DNA of 64,000 nucleotides from Ichthyobacterium seriolicida (GTDB lineage Bacteria; Bacteroidota; Bacteroidia; Flavobacteriales; Ichthyobacteriaceae): NCBI RefSeq assembly GCF_002369955.1, contig NZ_AP014564.1, positions 1,124,672 to 1,188,671 of the forward strand, read 5' to 3'. Shown piece by piece: positions 1 to 8,961 of this stretch (position 1 is its first letter; each line of letters starts with the position of its first letter). The notes under the pieces were generated by a model. It saw only the letters and a program-made list of their open reading frames with translations, ran no database searches and was not told where the DNA came from. The position numbers and the translations under genes were made by a program.

Positions 1-2
1 AG

Positions 3-317
3 CGTTACATATCTATAGCTATAGATAATCTACTAATATCACAGATATTATTTATAGGAGTAAGTGAATTAGAAATATCTAAATCTTTTTTAACTGGAAT
101 AACACTTTTTTGCTTATACTACACATTTTCGGAATATATTTTTGGTAAAACCATAGGCAAATATATAACTGGTCTAAAGACAGTAAATTCCCAAAACAAA
201 GAGATAACTTTTAAAGAGTCTTGTAAGAGACAATTAGGAAGGATATTATCGATATTTTTCTTAGGCACTAAAGGTTTTTTTTATTGCGATAAATACTCTA
301 ATACAAAAGTTGTATAA
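3..317 (+). CDS. RDD family membrane protein, C-terminal part
   Basis: The reading frame is open from the left edge to a TAA at 315-317, so the N-terminus lies outside the window. The visible 104 residues contain a hydrophobic segment, then FGKTIGKYITGLKTV and later RQLGRILSIFF, and end DKYSNTKVV. This is the usual end of an RDD-domain protein: a membrane segment, a T-G-L-K loop, and a final D-K-x-S-x-T-x-V-V. RDD proteins are small multi-pass membrane proteins, some linked to ion exchange, and their role here is unknown. Assignment rests on motif recognition only. Confidence 0.7.
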   Translation, partial: RYISIAIDNLLISQILFIGVSELEISKSFLTGITLFCLYYTFSEYIFGKTIGKYITGLKTVNSQNKEITFKESCKRQLGRILSIFFLGTKGFFYCDKYSNTKVV

Positions 318-329
318 TTATATTTTTTT

Positions 330-722
330 TCAATTTTCTGCAAGTTTTTTTAGTATACCAATAATGTAACCTTTTGGGTTATTAGTTGTTATAATTTTAT
401 CATCTAGCACTTTTAGGTAGTGTATTACATCGTATAGTTTGTGAACTTTTTTGAGTAATTCTTTATGTGATTTTAATTATTTATCAGTAAACCCATATTT
501 CTCTTTGAGAGTAATAATGATACTTGCAGGAAGTATACATCTTAAAGATGTCTCTTTCAGAATATTTTTTTTTCTTCCTAGCTGTTTTCAGTTTTATGAA
601 TATCAATATCGAATCCAGTTACCTTTCTTCTCTTCCACATTTGATAGTATATAATCAAAAACTAAATCTGTTATATTTGAAGCGTTTAAGTGTCTCTTAG
701 CTTTATCTAGAACCCTTCGTCT
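330..722 (-). pseudogene. Remnant of a Rep_3-like plasmid replication initiator
   Basis: Read on the minus strand from 722, the sequence gives RRRVLDKAKRHLN, then TDLVFDY, and after a one-base shift VTGFDIDIHKTENS. Another frame then continues ILPASIIITLKEKYGFTDK, a stop codon, and LKSHKELLKKVHKLYDVIHY through NPKGYIIGILKKLAEN to a TGA at 330-332. The first part resembles the second winged-helix domain of Rep_3/RepB plasmid initiators (VLDxAxxELN...TDLxFxYE...KxGRKV). At least two frameshifts and two stops make it dead. Its upstream end coincides with the MITE-like element at 723, which may have cut it. The family assignment is from memory of motifs. Confidence 0.4.
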
Positions 723-942
723 TAATCTGGATTATTCATAGTCATATGACTTTTTCAGGTTAAATCTATTATTTTTATCCAGTATTTCTGAGTAATTATC
801 AATCTAACTCAGGTTATAAATAATGTATTTTTATTCCTCATTTTTGGGGAATATCTAAAGTGGTCTAGATTTAGTTAAACCCCTTTAAAATTAACACCTC
901 ATATCAAATATTGGAATATAGCCATGAATAATCTGGGTTAAA
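723..942. mobile_element. MITE-like repeat A, copy 1
   Basis: About 220 bp closely matching 14423-14638. Both copies begin near taaYctggattattcatag and end catgaataatctgggttaa. The two ends are imperfect inverted repeats of about 18 bp. There is no long ORF. The shared internal landmarks are tttttattcctcatttttgg and a taactcaggtt-like box. Size, terminal inverted repeats and lack of coding capacity fit a miniature inverted-repeat element. It lies between the Rep-like remnant and the metallo-hydrolase gene. Confidence 0.65.
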
Positions 943-1102
943 ATAAAAGCAGTCTCTTTTTTTAGGATAAATATTTGTCAAACTCAGGTTTATAATTTTC
1001 TCATTTAAGGACTTATATGAGTTTTATATAAATACTAATTTAACTCAGACTAGTATTTTTATTTAAGTTTGTCCCAAAAGTTTATCTGTCAATAAATAAA
1101 TA
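943..1102. other. Intergenic stretch with repeat-derived boxes
   Basis: No gene seen. Two partial boxes resembling the ends of the MITE-like repeats occur here: caaactcaggttta near 978 and taactcagactagt near 1043. They are probably debris of older insertions. The metallo-hydrolase gene starts right after it. Confidence 0.4.
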
Positions 1103-1966
1103 ATGAGGGTTTATTCTGTAAATGCTGGGATATTCAAACTAGATGGAGGCGCTATGTTTGGAGTCGTGCCAAAAGTGATATGGAGAAATATATTCTCCTC
1201 TGACAAAAATAATATGATAGATCTCTCTATGAGATGTATGCTTATAGAAGATGGAAATAGGTTGATTCTCGTAGATACGGGAATGGGAGATAAGCAATCT
1301 GATAAATTTTTTGGTCATTATTCCTTTTTTCATGGAAATAGTGTTTTAGACGAATCATTAAAGAGTCTAGGTTTTGATAAAGATGATATCACAGACGTGA
1401 TATTGACCCATTTACACTTTGACCATTGTGGAGGAGTCATAAAGTGGAACAGAGATAAGACATTTTTGGAGCCTGCTTTCAGAAACGCTAAAATATGGAG
1501 TAATGCCAGACATTGGGAATGGGCTACCAATCCTAATTCTAGAGAAAAAGCATCTTTTTTAAAAGAAAATATAAGTCCTATAAAAGATAGTGGACAACTC
1601 AATTTTTTTCCAGATACCTCTGATATATTTGTGGAAAAAACTCCAATAGATAACGTTTCTCTTTGGGTGGTTAATGGTCATACAGAGTCTCAGATATTAC
1701 CGCAGATAAACTACAAGGGCAAGACAATAGTCTTTTGTGGAGACTTAATTCCTACAGTGGGACACATAGGTATACCATACGTAATGAGTTACGACACAAG
1801 ACCTCTTTTGAGCATGGAGGAAAAAAAGATATTCTTAGACAAAGCAGTGGAAAACGACTATGTATTGTTTTTACAACACGATGCAGTAAACGAACTTTGC
1901 ACTCTACAAAGAGGAGAGAAAGGAGTAGAAAAAAAAGGGACTTTTGCTTTTGAAGAACTATTTTAA
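1103..1966 (+). CDS. MBL-fold metallo-hydrolase
   Basis: This 287-residue protein carries the metallo-beta-lactamase-fold zinc motif THLHFDH at residues 102-108. Downstream ligands are likely the His in NGHTESQ (about 193), the Asp in FCGDLIPT (about 214) and a His in LQHDAV near 258. The early VDTGMGD stretch is also typical. The family hydrolyses esters, lactones or thioesters in the cytoplasm, and many of this group are annotated only as MBL-fold hydrolases, some as lactonases. The substrate cannot be deduced. It starts at ATG 1103 and stands alone between a repeat and lipB. Confidence 0.85.
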   Translation: MRVYSVNAGIFKLDGGAMFGVVPKVIWRNIFSSDKNNMIDLSMRCMLIEDGNRLILVDTGMGDKQSDKFFGHYSFFHGNSVLDESLKSLGFDKDDITDVILTHLHFDHCGGVIKWNRDKTFLEPAFRNAKIWSNARHWEWATNPNSREKASFLKENISPIKDSGQLNFFPDTSDIFVEKTPIDNVSLWVVNGHTESQILPQINYKGKTIVFCGDLIPTVGHIGIPYVMSYDTRPLLSMEEKKIFLDKAVENDYVLFLQHDAVNELCTLQRGEKGVEKKGTFAFEELF

Positions 1967-2069
1967 AACCCTGAATTTGATTTTCAAAATCAATTTGAAT
2001 AGTTTATAAGAATATTTAATACATGTTTTTATTCAGATTTTTTTAGTTGAAAAAGCATAAGACGATATT

Positions 2070-2783
2070 GTGAATAATAGAAAAGTTATACTAGAAGACT
2101 TAGGTTATTTAGAATACCAAAAAGCCCTTGAGATTCAAAAAAATATTTTCGATGAAATATTAAATCAAAAATTATCAAATAGAAAACTGCCTGAAGACAA
2201 ACAGATAATAACACAAAATCACTTGCTCTTTGTGGAGCATCCCCATGTATACACCATAGGTAAAACTGGTAATATGGATAATCTCCTTTTAAGAGAAAAC
2301 CTTTTAGAGAGAGAGGGGATCACTCTATACAAGACAGATAGAGGAGGAGATATTACCTATCACGGACCTGGTCAAATAGTTGGATATCCCATACTGAACT
2401 TAGATTATTTCTTTACAGATTTACACAAGTATTTGAGATTTTTAGAAGAAGTAATAATAAAAGCTATATCACATTACGGATTATCAGGCCATCGTTCCAA
2501 AGATGGAACAGGAGTTTGGTTAGATGTAGATAAGCCATCTACAAGAAAAATATGTGCTATAGGAATACGCTCATCTCGATGGACAGTCATGCATGGCTTT
2601 GCATTAAATGCCAATACGGATTTAGATTTTTTCAGGCATATCTTTCCTTGTGGGATAAGAGATAGACAAGTGACTTCTTTAGAAAAAGAATTAGGGTATA
2701 AAGTAGATACAGAAGAGCTCAAAAAAAACATAATTTCAAATGCTTTCGCTGAGGTTTTTAAAGCAGAAATAATCCGAAAATAG
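2070..2783 (+). CDS. lipB: Octanoyl-(acyl carrier protein):protein N-octanoyltransferase
   Basis: LipB moves octanoate from acyl carrier protein to a lysine of lipoyl domains, the first step of protein lipoylation for pyruvate and oxoglutarate dehydrogenases and the glycine cleavage system. The 237 residues contain the signature RGGDITYHGPGQ (91-102), the catalytic lysine in RKICAIGI (K160) and the acyl-accepting cysteine in FPCGI (C194). Length is normal. The start is a GTG at 2070, because no ATG lies in frame nearby upstream. No lipA is visible in the window. Confidence 0.94.
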   Translation: MNNRKVILEDLGYLEYQKALEIQKNIFDEILNQKLSNRKLPEDKQIITQNHLLFVEHPHVYTIGKTGNMDNLLLRENLLEREGITLYKTDRGGDITYHGPGQIVGYPILNLDYFFTDLHKYLRFLEEVIIKAISHYGLSGHRSKDGTGVWLDVDKPSTRKICAIGIRSSRWTVMHGFALNANTDLDFFRHIFPCGIRDRQVTSLEKELGYKVDTEELKKNIISNAFAEVFKAEIIRK

Positions 2784-2928
2784 AGCCTGATTTTAGGAAG
2801 TTATACTTTTTTGTATAAATTAGCGCCACGGTATTCAGGTCCCTCTCCAATTTTTTTTCACATCTAGGGGCGGAAAAGAATAAAAAATACATCTGTAATT
2901 ATTAATTTTTAAAATTTTATTTCAAATT

Positions 2929-4812
2929 ATGATCCCCACACTAATAATTTTTCTATTGATTCTTCAGTGTTTGTTTTGCACTATTTTATTTAGAGTCAGC
3001 CTAAAAGTCTTCACTTTTCTATGTCTAATACCTATACTGATGTATTATGGGATAGTATCAGATAATTTTACACATTTGTCGTTTAGTGATATTCCTTTTT
3101 CTCTGCTTGTTTTATCAGTATTGTGGTCGATGTTATTGTTGATTAATATACCGATTGTCAGAAGATTCATATTCAGCGACAGAGTGTACAATATGTCAAA
3201 GAAGACAATGCCTAAAATATCTGTGACAGAACAGGAGGCTTTAGAAGCTGGGACTACTTGGTTTGACAAAGAACTTTTCTCTGGAAATCCAGACTGGAAA
3301 AAATTATACGATTACAAAGAAGTAGATCTAACTAAAGAAGAGTTAGCATTTTTAGATGGTCCTACAGAACAAGTGTGTAATATGATAGACGAGTGGGATG
3401 TTTTCTTAAAAGGAGACATGTCTTCAGATGCGTGGAAATTCATAAAGGAAAAGGGTTTTTTGGGAATGCTAATAAGCAAAGACTACGGAGGATTGGGATT
3501 TTCTCCTAAAGCTCAATCGGCAGTTATAGGAAAGTTGTTTTCATCTCATAGTTCTACTTTGGCCATAACGGTAATGGTGCCTAATTCTTTAGGGCCAGGA
3601 GAATTATTACTCCACTATGGAACTGAAAGACAAAAAAATAAATATTTACCTAAATTGGCCAGTGGAGAGTTGATACCTTGTTTTGCTTTGACAGGAGTTT
3701 ATTCAGGATCTGACGCTGCTAATATGCGAGATATTGGTGTAGTGTGTGAGAGAGAGATAGATGGTAAGAAGCAATTGGGAATAGAGCTGAATTTCGAAAA
3801 GCGATATATAACTCTAGCTCCTATAAGCGACTTGATAGGATTAGCTTTTAAGATGACAGATCCCGATGGATTATTGGGAGATAAACAAGATTTAGGGATT
3901 ACTCTGGCGCTTGTGGAAAGTTCAACAAAGGGAATAGAAATAGGTAGTAGGCATTACCCTGGGAATCAGGCTTTTTACAATGGTCCTGTAAGAGGCACAA
4001 ATGTGTTTATAGGCATAGATCAAATAATAGGAGAAAAAGAATACATAGGAAAAGGATGGAAGATGCTCATGGATTGTTTATCGACTGGACGTTCTATATC
4101 TCTACCTGCCGTATCTGCGTTTGGAATTAAGTCGTTATTTAAATCTACAGTAGCTTATAGCTCTATTAGATATCAGTTTAATATGCCTATAGGGCAAATG
4201 GAAGGAGTGCAAGAAGGATTGACAGATATGGCTCTGATGAATTATCAATTTGAGGCGGCACGTTCGGTAACTGCCGATATAGTCAGTAGGGGAGAAAAGC
4301 CCTCTGTAATATCAGCTATTCTCAAGTATCAAGGAACTGAAAAATTGAGAGAGACTCTTAATCACGCTATGGATATTCACGGCGGTAAGGGAATTTCTAA
4401 TGGTCCCAATAATTATCTTTTCTCTGCTTATAACTCTTCACCTATATGTATTACTGTTGAAGGAGCTAATATACTGACTCGTACTTTGATTGTCTTTGGA
4501 CAAGGATCTATACGTTGTCATCCTTATCTCTTGAAAGAAATCCAATCTATAGGGATGGAAGATTCAAAAAAGGGAAAAGTAATTTTTGACAAAGCTATAT
4601 CCAAACACGTAGGATTCTTAATATGTAATGTATTATCTGTAATGTGGCATAATCTCACTAGGGGGGTGTTCATAGGAGCTAAGGGAGCCCCATCGAAGGT
4701 GAAAAAATACAGTAAGAAATTAACTTTAGCATCTCTTAATTTCTCAGTAGTAGCAGATCTATGCTGTATACTGTTGGGAGGAAAATTAAAGGCAAAGCAG
4801 AGAATATCTTGA
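2929..4812 (+). CDS. fadE: FadE-type acyl-CoA dehydrogenase, main part (gene split by TGA)
   Basis: FadE catalyses the first, FAD-dependent step of fatty-acid beta-oxidation. The 627 residues show two or three N-terminal membrane segments (1-90), then EAGTTWFDKELFSGNPDWKK, the acyl-CoA dehydrogenase core with VPNSLGPGELL, SGDAA-like and HGGKGIS motifs, and TVEGANILTRTLIVFGQG near residue 510. This matches the large E. coli-type FadE (about 814 residues) rather than the short acyl-CoA dehydrogenases. Translation stops at TGA 4810-4812, but the same frame continues into the missing C-terminal domain at 4816. The two parts add up to a full FadE. The fadN-like gene follows. Confidence 0.9.
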   Translation: MIPTLIIFLLILQCLFCTILFRVSLKVFTFLCLIPILMYYGIVSDNFTHLSFSDIPFSLLVLSVLWSMLLLINIPIVRRFIFSDRVYNMSKKTMPKISVTEQEALEAGTTWFDKELFSGNPDWKKLYDYKEVDLTKEELAFLDGPTEQVCNMIDEWDVFLKGDMSSDAWKFIKEKGFLGMLISKDYGGLGFSPKAQSAVIGKLFSSHSSTLAITVMVPNSLGPGELLLHYGTERQKNKYLPKLASGELIPCFALTGVYSGSDAANMRDIGVVCEREIDGKKQLGIELNFEKRYITLAPISDLIGLAFKMTDPDGLLGDKQDLGITLALVESSTKGIEIGSRHYPGNQAFYNGPVRGTNVFIGIDQIIGEKEYIGKGWKMLMDCLSTGRSISLPAVSAFGIKSLFKSTVAYSSIRYQFNMPIGQMEGVQEGLTDMALMNYQFEAARSVTADIVSRGEKPSVISAILKYQGTEKLRETLNHAMDIHGGKGISNGPNNYLFSAYNSSPICITVEGANILTRTLIVFGQGSIRCHPYLLKEIQSIGMEDSKKGKVIFDKAISKHVGFLICNVLSVMWHNLTRGVFIGAKGAPSKVKKYSKKLTLASLNFSVVADLCCILLGGKLKAKQRIS

Positions 4813-4815
4813 CGT

Positions 4816-5376
4816 ATGGCTGATGTGTTATCAGATTTGTACATTTTGAGTTGTGTGTTGAAAAAACACAATGATAATAAGGCTCCCTCTTCGGACAAAT
4901 TACTCTTGAAATTGAGCATGGAGGAAGGATTAGATAGAATACGTGAAAATCTATCTTTAGTAGTTAATAATTTGCCTATGGTGAGTACTTTCAGAGATAT
5001 TTTCTCATTACCTAAAAATATAAAAAAGGATAAAGATTATTCAAAATTATCTCATAAACTGTTGAGTGATAGAAAATTTGTAGACAGGCATACCAAAGGG
5101 ATTTTCATCTATAAAAATGATCTCGCTATGGGGGCTTTATATCAAGCTTATGATTTATTAGAAAAGATGGAAACTACATATAAGAAGATAATGAAATTAG
5201 CAAGAAAGAAAGAGCTATCACAATCATATGGTGATGTAATGCTAAAAGAAGCTGTAGAGAAATCTATACTCACACAAAAAGAGGCGGATGAATACAAAGA
5301 CTTTGAAAATAAATTACACAAGGTTATTAGTGTTGATGAATTCGCAAACGAAGAGTTGTTTCGAAAAACTGTTTAA
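4816..5376 (+). CDS. fadE: FadE C-terminal domain (DUF1974-like), separated by one in-frame TGA
   Basis: These 186 residues start at the ATG that is the second codon after the TGA of the previous entry and are in the same frame. RMADVLSDLYILSCVLKKH lines up with the E. coli stretch that follows RRERISA in FadE, as I remember it, so only one codon is replaced by TGA. The domain continues through KGIFIYKNDLAMGALYQAYDL and ends EFANEELFRKTV, as in FadE. It could be made separately by reinitiation at ATG 4816, joined by readthrough, or be the lost half of an inactivated gene. The reading frame itself is undamaged. Confidence 0.85.
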   Translation: MADVLSDLYILSCVLKKHNDNKAPSSDKLLLKLSMEEGLDRIRENLSLVVNNLPMVSTFRDIFSLPKNIKKDKDYSKLSHKLLSDRKFVDRHTKGIFIYKNDLAMGALYQAYDLLEKMETTYKKIMKLARKKELSQSYGDVMLKEAVEKSILTQKEADEYKDFENKLHKVISVDEFANEELFRKTV

Positions 5377-5396
5377 ATAATTTTTATCAAAGAATA

Positions 5397-7847
5397 ATGA
5401 GTTTATACAATAAAGACATAAATAAGGTTGCGGTAATTGGTTCTGGTGTCATGGGAGGACAGATTGCAGCTCATTTCGCTAATTCAGGTATTAAAACGGT
5501 GCTTTTGGATATTCAATCTAAAGGAGGAAAGAATAAATTAGTGGAGGACTCTGTAAAAAAAATGTTAAAAGCTAAGCCCGCTCCTTTTGCTCATCCATCT
5601 TTTAAAGACCGATTGATATTAGGAAATTTAGAAGATGATTTGAATCTGTTATGCGATTGCGACTTGGTAATTGAAGCTGTGGTAGAAAACTTAGAGATAA
5701 AACAAAATCTGTATAAAAACGTACAGAAATTTTTATCTAAAGATGCTATTTTAGCCAGTAATACCTCTAGTATTAGCATTGAAAAGTTAACTGCTGCATT
5801 AGATGATGATATAAAAAAGAGATTCTGTAATATTCATTTTTTCAATCCACCTAGATATATGTATTTAGTCGAGTTGATAAAGGGAAAGGATACAAGAGAA
5901 GATGTTTTAGAAAAGTTAGAAGGGTTTATAACTCAAAGACTAGGTAAAGGGGTAGTATATGCCAAAGACACCACTGGTTTTATAGGTAATAGAATAGGTA
6001 TAATGGCTCTAGCTCTGGTGGATCATTACCGAAGAAAATACAATTTCAGTATAGAGTTGGTCGATGAGCTTACAGGGTCTTTAATAGGTAGACCCAAAAC
6101 AGCCACATATAGACTAGCTGATTTGGTTGGAATAGATATTTTTTCTAATGTTTTAAACATCTTTAAAAGTAATTTGAGTGGAGATCCTTGGTCCGAAATT
6201 TTTGAAAGCCCTAAGTGGATGAATCAGCTAATAGAGAATAAATCTCTAGGAAATAAAACTGGTCAAGGCATTTATAAGAAAAAAGGCAAAGATATTTTCG
6301 TATACGATGAAGATAAAGATGAGTATAGGCCTAAAATAAAAGAGAAATTAGTAAGTAAGGATATCAAAAAGATTTTAGGCAGAGGTTTTTCCGAGCGTAT
6401 AGAACAAATCAGAAATAGTGATTCTAAGGAATTACAGTTCGTATGGGATATACTGAGGGACCTTTATCACTACTGCGCTTGTAGATTAGGGGAGATATCT
6501 TTTTGTGCCAGAGATATAGACTTCACCTTGAGATGGGGATTTGGATGGAAAGAAGGTCCATTTGAAAGCTGGCAAAAAGGCGATTTTGCCAAAGTAGTAA
6601 AGATGATAGACGAAGATATTAAACAAGGGAAATCTTTTACTGATGAGCCATTGCCGCAGTGGGTGTTCGAGATAGATGAGGTTCACAATGAAAGAGGTAG
6701 TTATAGTGTAGATAAAAAGGATTATTTGAGCAGGTCTTCTCATCTAGTTTACAAGCGTCAGACTTTACCTTTAGTCTTTGGAGAGAAAAGAAAAACTAAA
6801 ACGGTAGTTTTAGACACTGAAAGCCTATGTGCATTCGATACAGGAGATGGGGTAATAGCCGTTAGTTTCAAAACAAAGATGAATACTTTGAGTTATCAGC
6901 TAATACAAGATTTATTCGAGTTGTTAGAGTTGGTGGAAGAGAAATATAAGGCTTTAATTTTTTGGCAAGAAAATCCTCCATTTTGTGCAGGGGCAAATAT
7001 TTTCGAGATATTAATGGCTACAAAGCTGGGTATGATTTATAAAAAAGCAGGATTCTTGGCTAAGACTAAAAAGCTAGCTATGGAGACTTTTATGAAGAAT
7101 ATGCCTAAGATAGATGATAATCTGCCTCCTATAATAGAGGTAATAGATCAGTTACAGAGGCTTTTTATGAAAATAAGATATAGCTCATTTCCTACTATTT
7201 CGGCTACTCAAGGTTTAGTCTTAGGAGGTGGTTGTGAGTTGATGCTACATTGTAATTCATCTGTTGTAGCCCTTGAGAGTTATATAGGTTTAGTAGAGGT
7301 AGGAGTGGGGTTATTGCCTGCTGGAGGAGGAACTAAAGAAATGATATTAAGAGCTAGTCAACAAGCCGTGAATGAAAAAGATCTGTTTGATAGATCAGCA
7401 AAATTTTTCGAACAAATAGCAATGGGTAAAGTAGCTACTAGTGCCTACGAAGCTAGAGAAATGGGATATGTAAGACCTAGTGATAAAATAGTTATGAATG
7501 CCAATGAATTGCTCCATGTAGCTAGGGCAGAGGCTATGGCACTGTATGAATCTGACTTTCACGTTCCAGATGCGGGAAGGATAAAAACCATAAATAAAAG
7601 TGGAAGAGCTACTATAATGTCACAGGTGGTAAATATGAAAGAAGGGGAGTTTATATCCCAACACGATTATTTAATAGCTGATTACATATCTAGGATTTTT
7701 TCAGCAGATGATGTACAAGGCAGCTTTATAACAGAAAAATATCTGTTATCACTAGAAAATAAATACTTTTGCAAGCTGTTGGAAACTGGTAAAAGCCAGG
7801 ATCGTATAGAGAATATGTTGAGGTTTGGTAAGCCTTTGAGGAATTAA
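5397..7847 (+). CDS. fadN: 3-hydroxyacyl-CoA dehydrogenase / enoyl-CoA hydratase fusion
   Basis: The 816 residues begin with an NAD-binding fold (VAVIGSGVMGGQIAAHFANSG, 12-32) and the hydroxyacyl-CoA dehydrogenase domains (HFFNPPRYM, DTTGFIGNRIG, KTGQGIYKK). They are followed by a crotonase domain (about 490-720: FCAGANIF, TQGLVLGGGCELML, LLPAGGG). This dehydrogenase-first order is that of Bacillus FadN, the reverse of E. coli FadB/FadJ. It would hydrate enoyl-CoA and oxidise 3-hydroxyacyl-CoA in beta-oxidation. It lies 20 bp after fadE and is probably co-transcribed. The thiolase that normally completes the set is not in the window. Confidence 0.92.
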   Translation: MSLYNKDINKVAVIGSGVMGGQIAAHFANSGIKTVLLDIQSKGGKNKLVEDSVKKMLKAKPAPFAHPSFKDRLILGNLEDDLNLLCDCDLVIEAVVENLEIKQNLYKNVQKFLSKDAILASNTSSISIEKLTAALDDDIKKRFCNIHFFNPPRYMYLVELIKGKDTREDVLEKLEGFITQRLGKGVVYAKDTTGFIGNRIGIMALALVDHYRRKYNFSIELVDELTGSLIGRPKTATYRLADLVGIDIFSNVLNIFKSNLSGDPWSEIFESPKWMNQLIENKSLGNKTGQGIYKKKGKDIFVYDEDKDEYRPKIKEKLVSKDIKKILGRGFSERIEQIRNSDSKELQFVWDILRDLYHYCACRLGEISFCARDIDFTLRWGFGWKEGPFESWQKGDFAKVVKMIDEDIKQGKSFTDEPLPQWVFEIDEVHNERGSYSVDKKDYLSRSSHLVYKRQTLPLVFGEKRKTKTVVLDTESLCAFDTGDGVIAVSFKTKMNTLSYQLIQDLFELLELVEEKYKALIFWQENPPFCAGANIFEILMATKLGMIYKKAGFLAKTKKLAMETFMKNMPKIDDNLPPIIEVIDQLQRLFMKIRYSSFPTISATQGLVLGGGCELMLHCNSSVVALESYIGLVEVGVGLLPAGGGTKEMILRASQQAVNEKDLFDRSAKFFEQIAMGKVATSAYEAREMGYVRPSDKIVMNANELLHVARAEAMALYESDFHVPDAGRIKTINKSGRATIMSQVVNMKEGEFISQHDYLIADYISRIFSADDVQGSFITEKYLLSLENKYFCKLLETGKSQDRIENMLRFGKPLRN

Positions 7848-7890
7848 TCGCAATGCAAGTTTAAATATTGCGACGTTGTTATCTATTTTT

Positions 7891-8133
7891 ATGAGAAAGT
7901 TAATATTATCGTCAATAGTCTTTATTATTAGACTCTATCAGATATTTATTTCTCCTTTTAAAATGCAGTGTTGCAAATTTGTGCCTAGTTGTTCTAAATA
8001 TTCAATCTGTGCCTTTCAAAGCCACGGGTTGTTTAAAGGATTATATCTATCTCTAAATAGAATTATACGTTGCAATCCGTTGAATAAGAAAAATGGATAT
8101 GACCCTGTGCCTATCAAAAAAACAATATCATAA
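7891..8133 (+). CDS. yidD: Membrane protein insertion efficiency factor YidD
   Basis: A protein of 80 residues with the conserved pattern RLYQIFISPF, CKFVPSCSKYS, HG..KGL, RIIRCNP and GYDPVP, all diagnostic of YidD. YidD is a small inner-membrane-associated protein that assists YidC and Sec-dependent insertion. I prefer ATG 7891 over the TTG five codons upstream because it begins the usual MRKLILSSI hydrophobic start. lgt follows after 6 bp, suggesting a short operon of membrane and envelope genes. Confidence 0.9.
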   Translation: MRKLILSSIVFIIRLYQIFISPFKMQCCKFVPSCSKYSICAFQSHGLFKGLYLSLNRIIRCNPLNKKNGYDPVPIKKTIS

Positions 8134-8139
8134 TATAAT

Positions 8140-8961
8140 ATGAATCTACTTTTTATAGATTGGGATCCGCCAATAGGAATTCCTATTGGCGATTTTCAAA
8201 TACGTTTTTATAGCTTGATGTTCGGTTTGGCTTTTTGGTCTGGATACATGAAAATGAGAAGCAGCTTCAAATATGAAAATGTATCTACAGATAGAGGTGC
8301 AGATACTCTGTTGATGTATATGGTTATATCAACTCTTGTAGGAGCTAGGTTGGGACATGTCATATTTTACGGATGGGATTATTACAAAGACCATCTATTA
8401 GAAATATTTCTGCCATTTGAATTTTCTCCTTTTAGATTTACAGGATTTCAAGGTTTAGCTAGTCACGGGGCTACAGTAGGGATATTATTAGCTCTCTATA
8501 TCTACAGTAAGCGAATTTCCAAAAGACCTTTTCTATGGATAATAGATAGGATGACTATAGCGGCATCTATTGGAGGGATGTTTGTTAGGATCGGCAATTT
8601 GATGAATTCCGAAATAATAGGTAAAACCACAGATGTACCTTGGGCATTTGTATTTAAAAGAATAGGAGAGGAGCCTAGGCATCCAACTCAACTGTATGAG
8701 GCTGCGGCTTATTTTATAATATTCTTAATACTGAATCACTTGTATTATAAAAGAGATAAAGGTAAGTCTGAAGGATTTTTAACAGGTGTTTTCTTTATTC
8801 TGTTATTTACATTTAGATTTTTCATAGAGTTTTTAAAAGAAAATCAGGAGTCATTTGAAAATGATATGGTCTTTAATATGGGGCAGTATTTGAGTTTACC
8901 TTTTATAGCGGTAGGCGTAATATTGATTTTAAAAAACAGAAAAAGCAAGTCTATAGTATGA
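8140..8961 (+). CDS. lgt: Prolipoprotein diacylglyceryl transferase
   Basis: Lgt transfers diacylglycerol from phosphatidylglycerol to the lipobox cysteine of prolipoproteins in the inner membrane. The 273 residues form about seven membrane segments and carry SGYMKMR, the STLVGARLGHVIFY segment, GLASHGATVGI, the signature GMFVRIGNLMNSEIIGKTTD, and EEPRHPTQLYEA. Length is normal. It would act on the many lipoproteins in this window. Its stop overlaps the next start by 4 bp (ATGA), so the downstream DUF192 gene is translationally coupled. Confidence 0.95.
   Translation: MNLLFIDWDPPIGIPIGDFQIRFYSLMFGLAFWSGYMKMRSSFKYENVSTDRGADTLLMYMVISTLVGARLGHVIFYGWDYYKDHLLEIFLPFEFSPFRFTGFQGLASHGATVGILLALYIYSKRISKRPFLWIIDRMTIAASIGGMFVRIGNLMNSEIIGKTTDVPWAFVFKRIGEEPRHPTQLYEAAAYFIIFLILNHLYYKRDKGKSEGFLTGVFFILLFTFRFFIEFLKENQESFENDMVFNMGQYLSLPFIAVGVILILKNRKSKSIV

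Noticed and set aside
451-654. 67-residue plus-strand frame
   Set aside because: It lies opposite the Rep-like remnant, is Phe and Ser rich, and has no domain or ribosome-binding context.
2929-5376. TGA read as tryptophan as in mycoplasmas
   Set aside because: Trp is encoded by TGG throughout and TGA is used as the stop of lgt, hemN and others, so a genome-wide reassignment does not fit.
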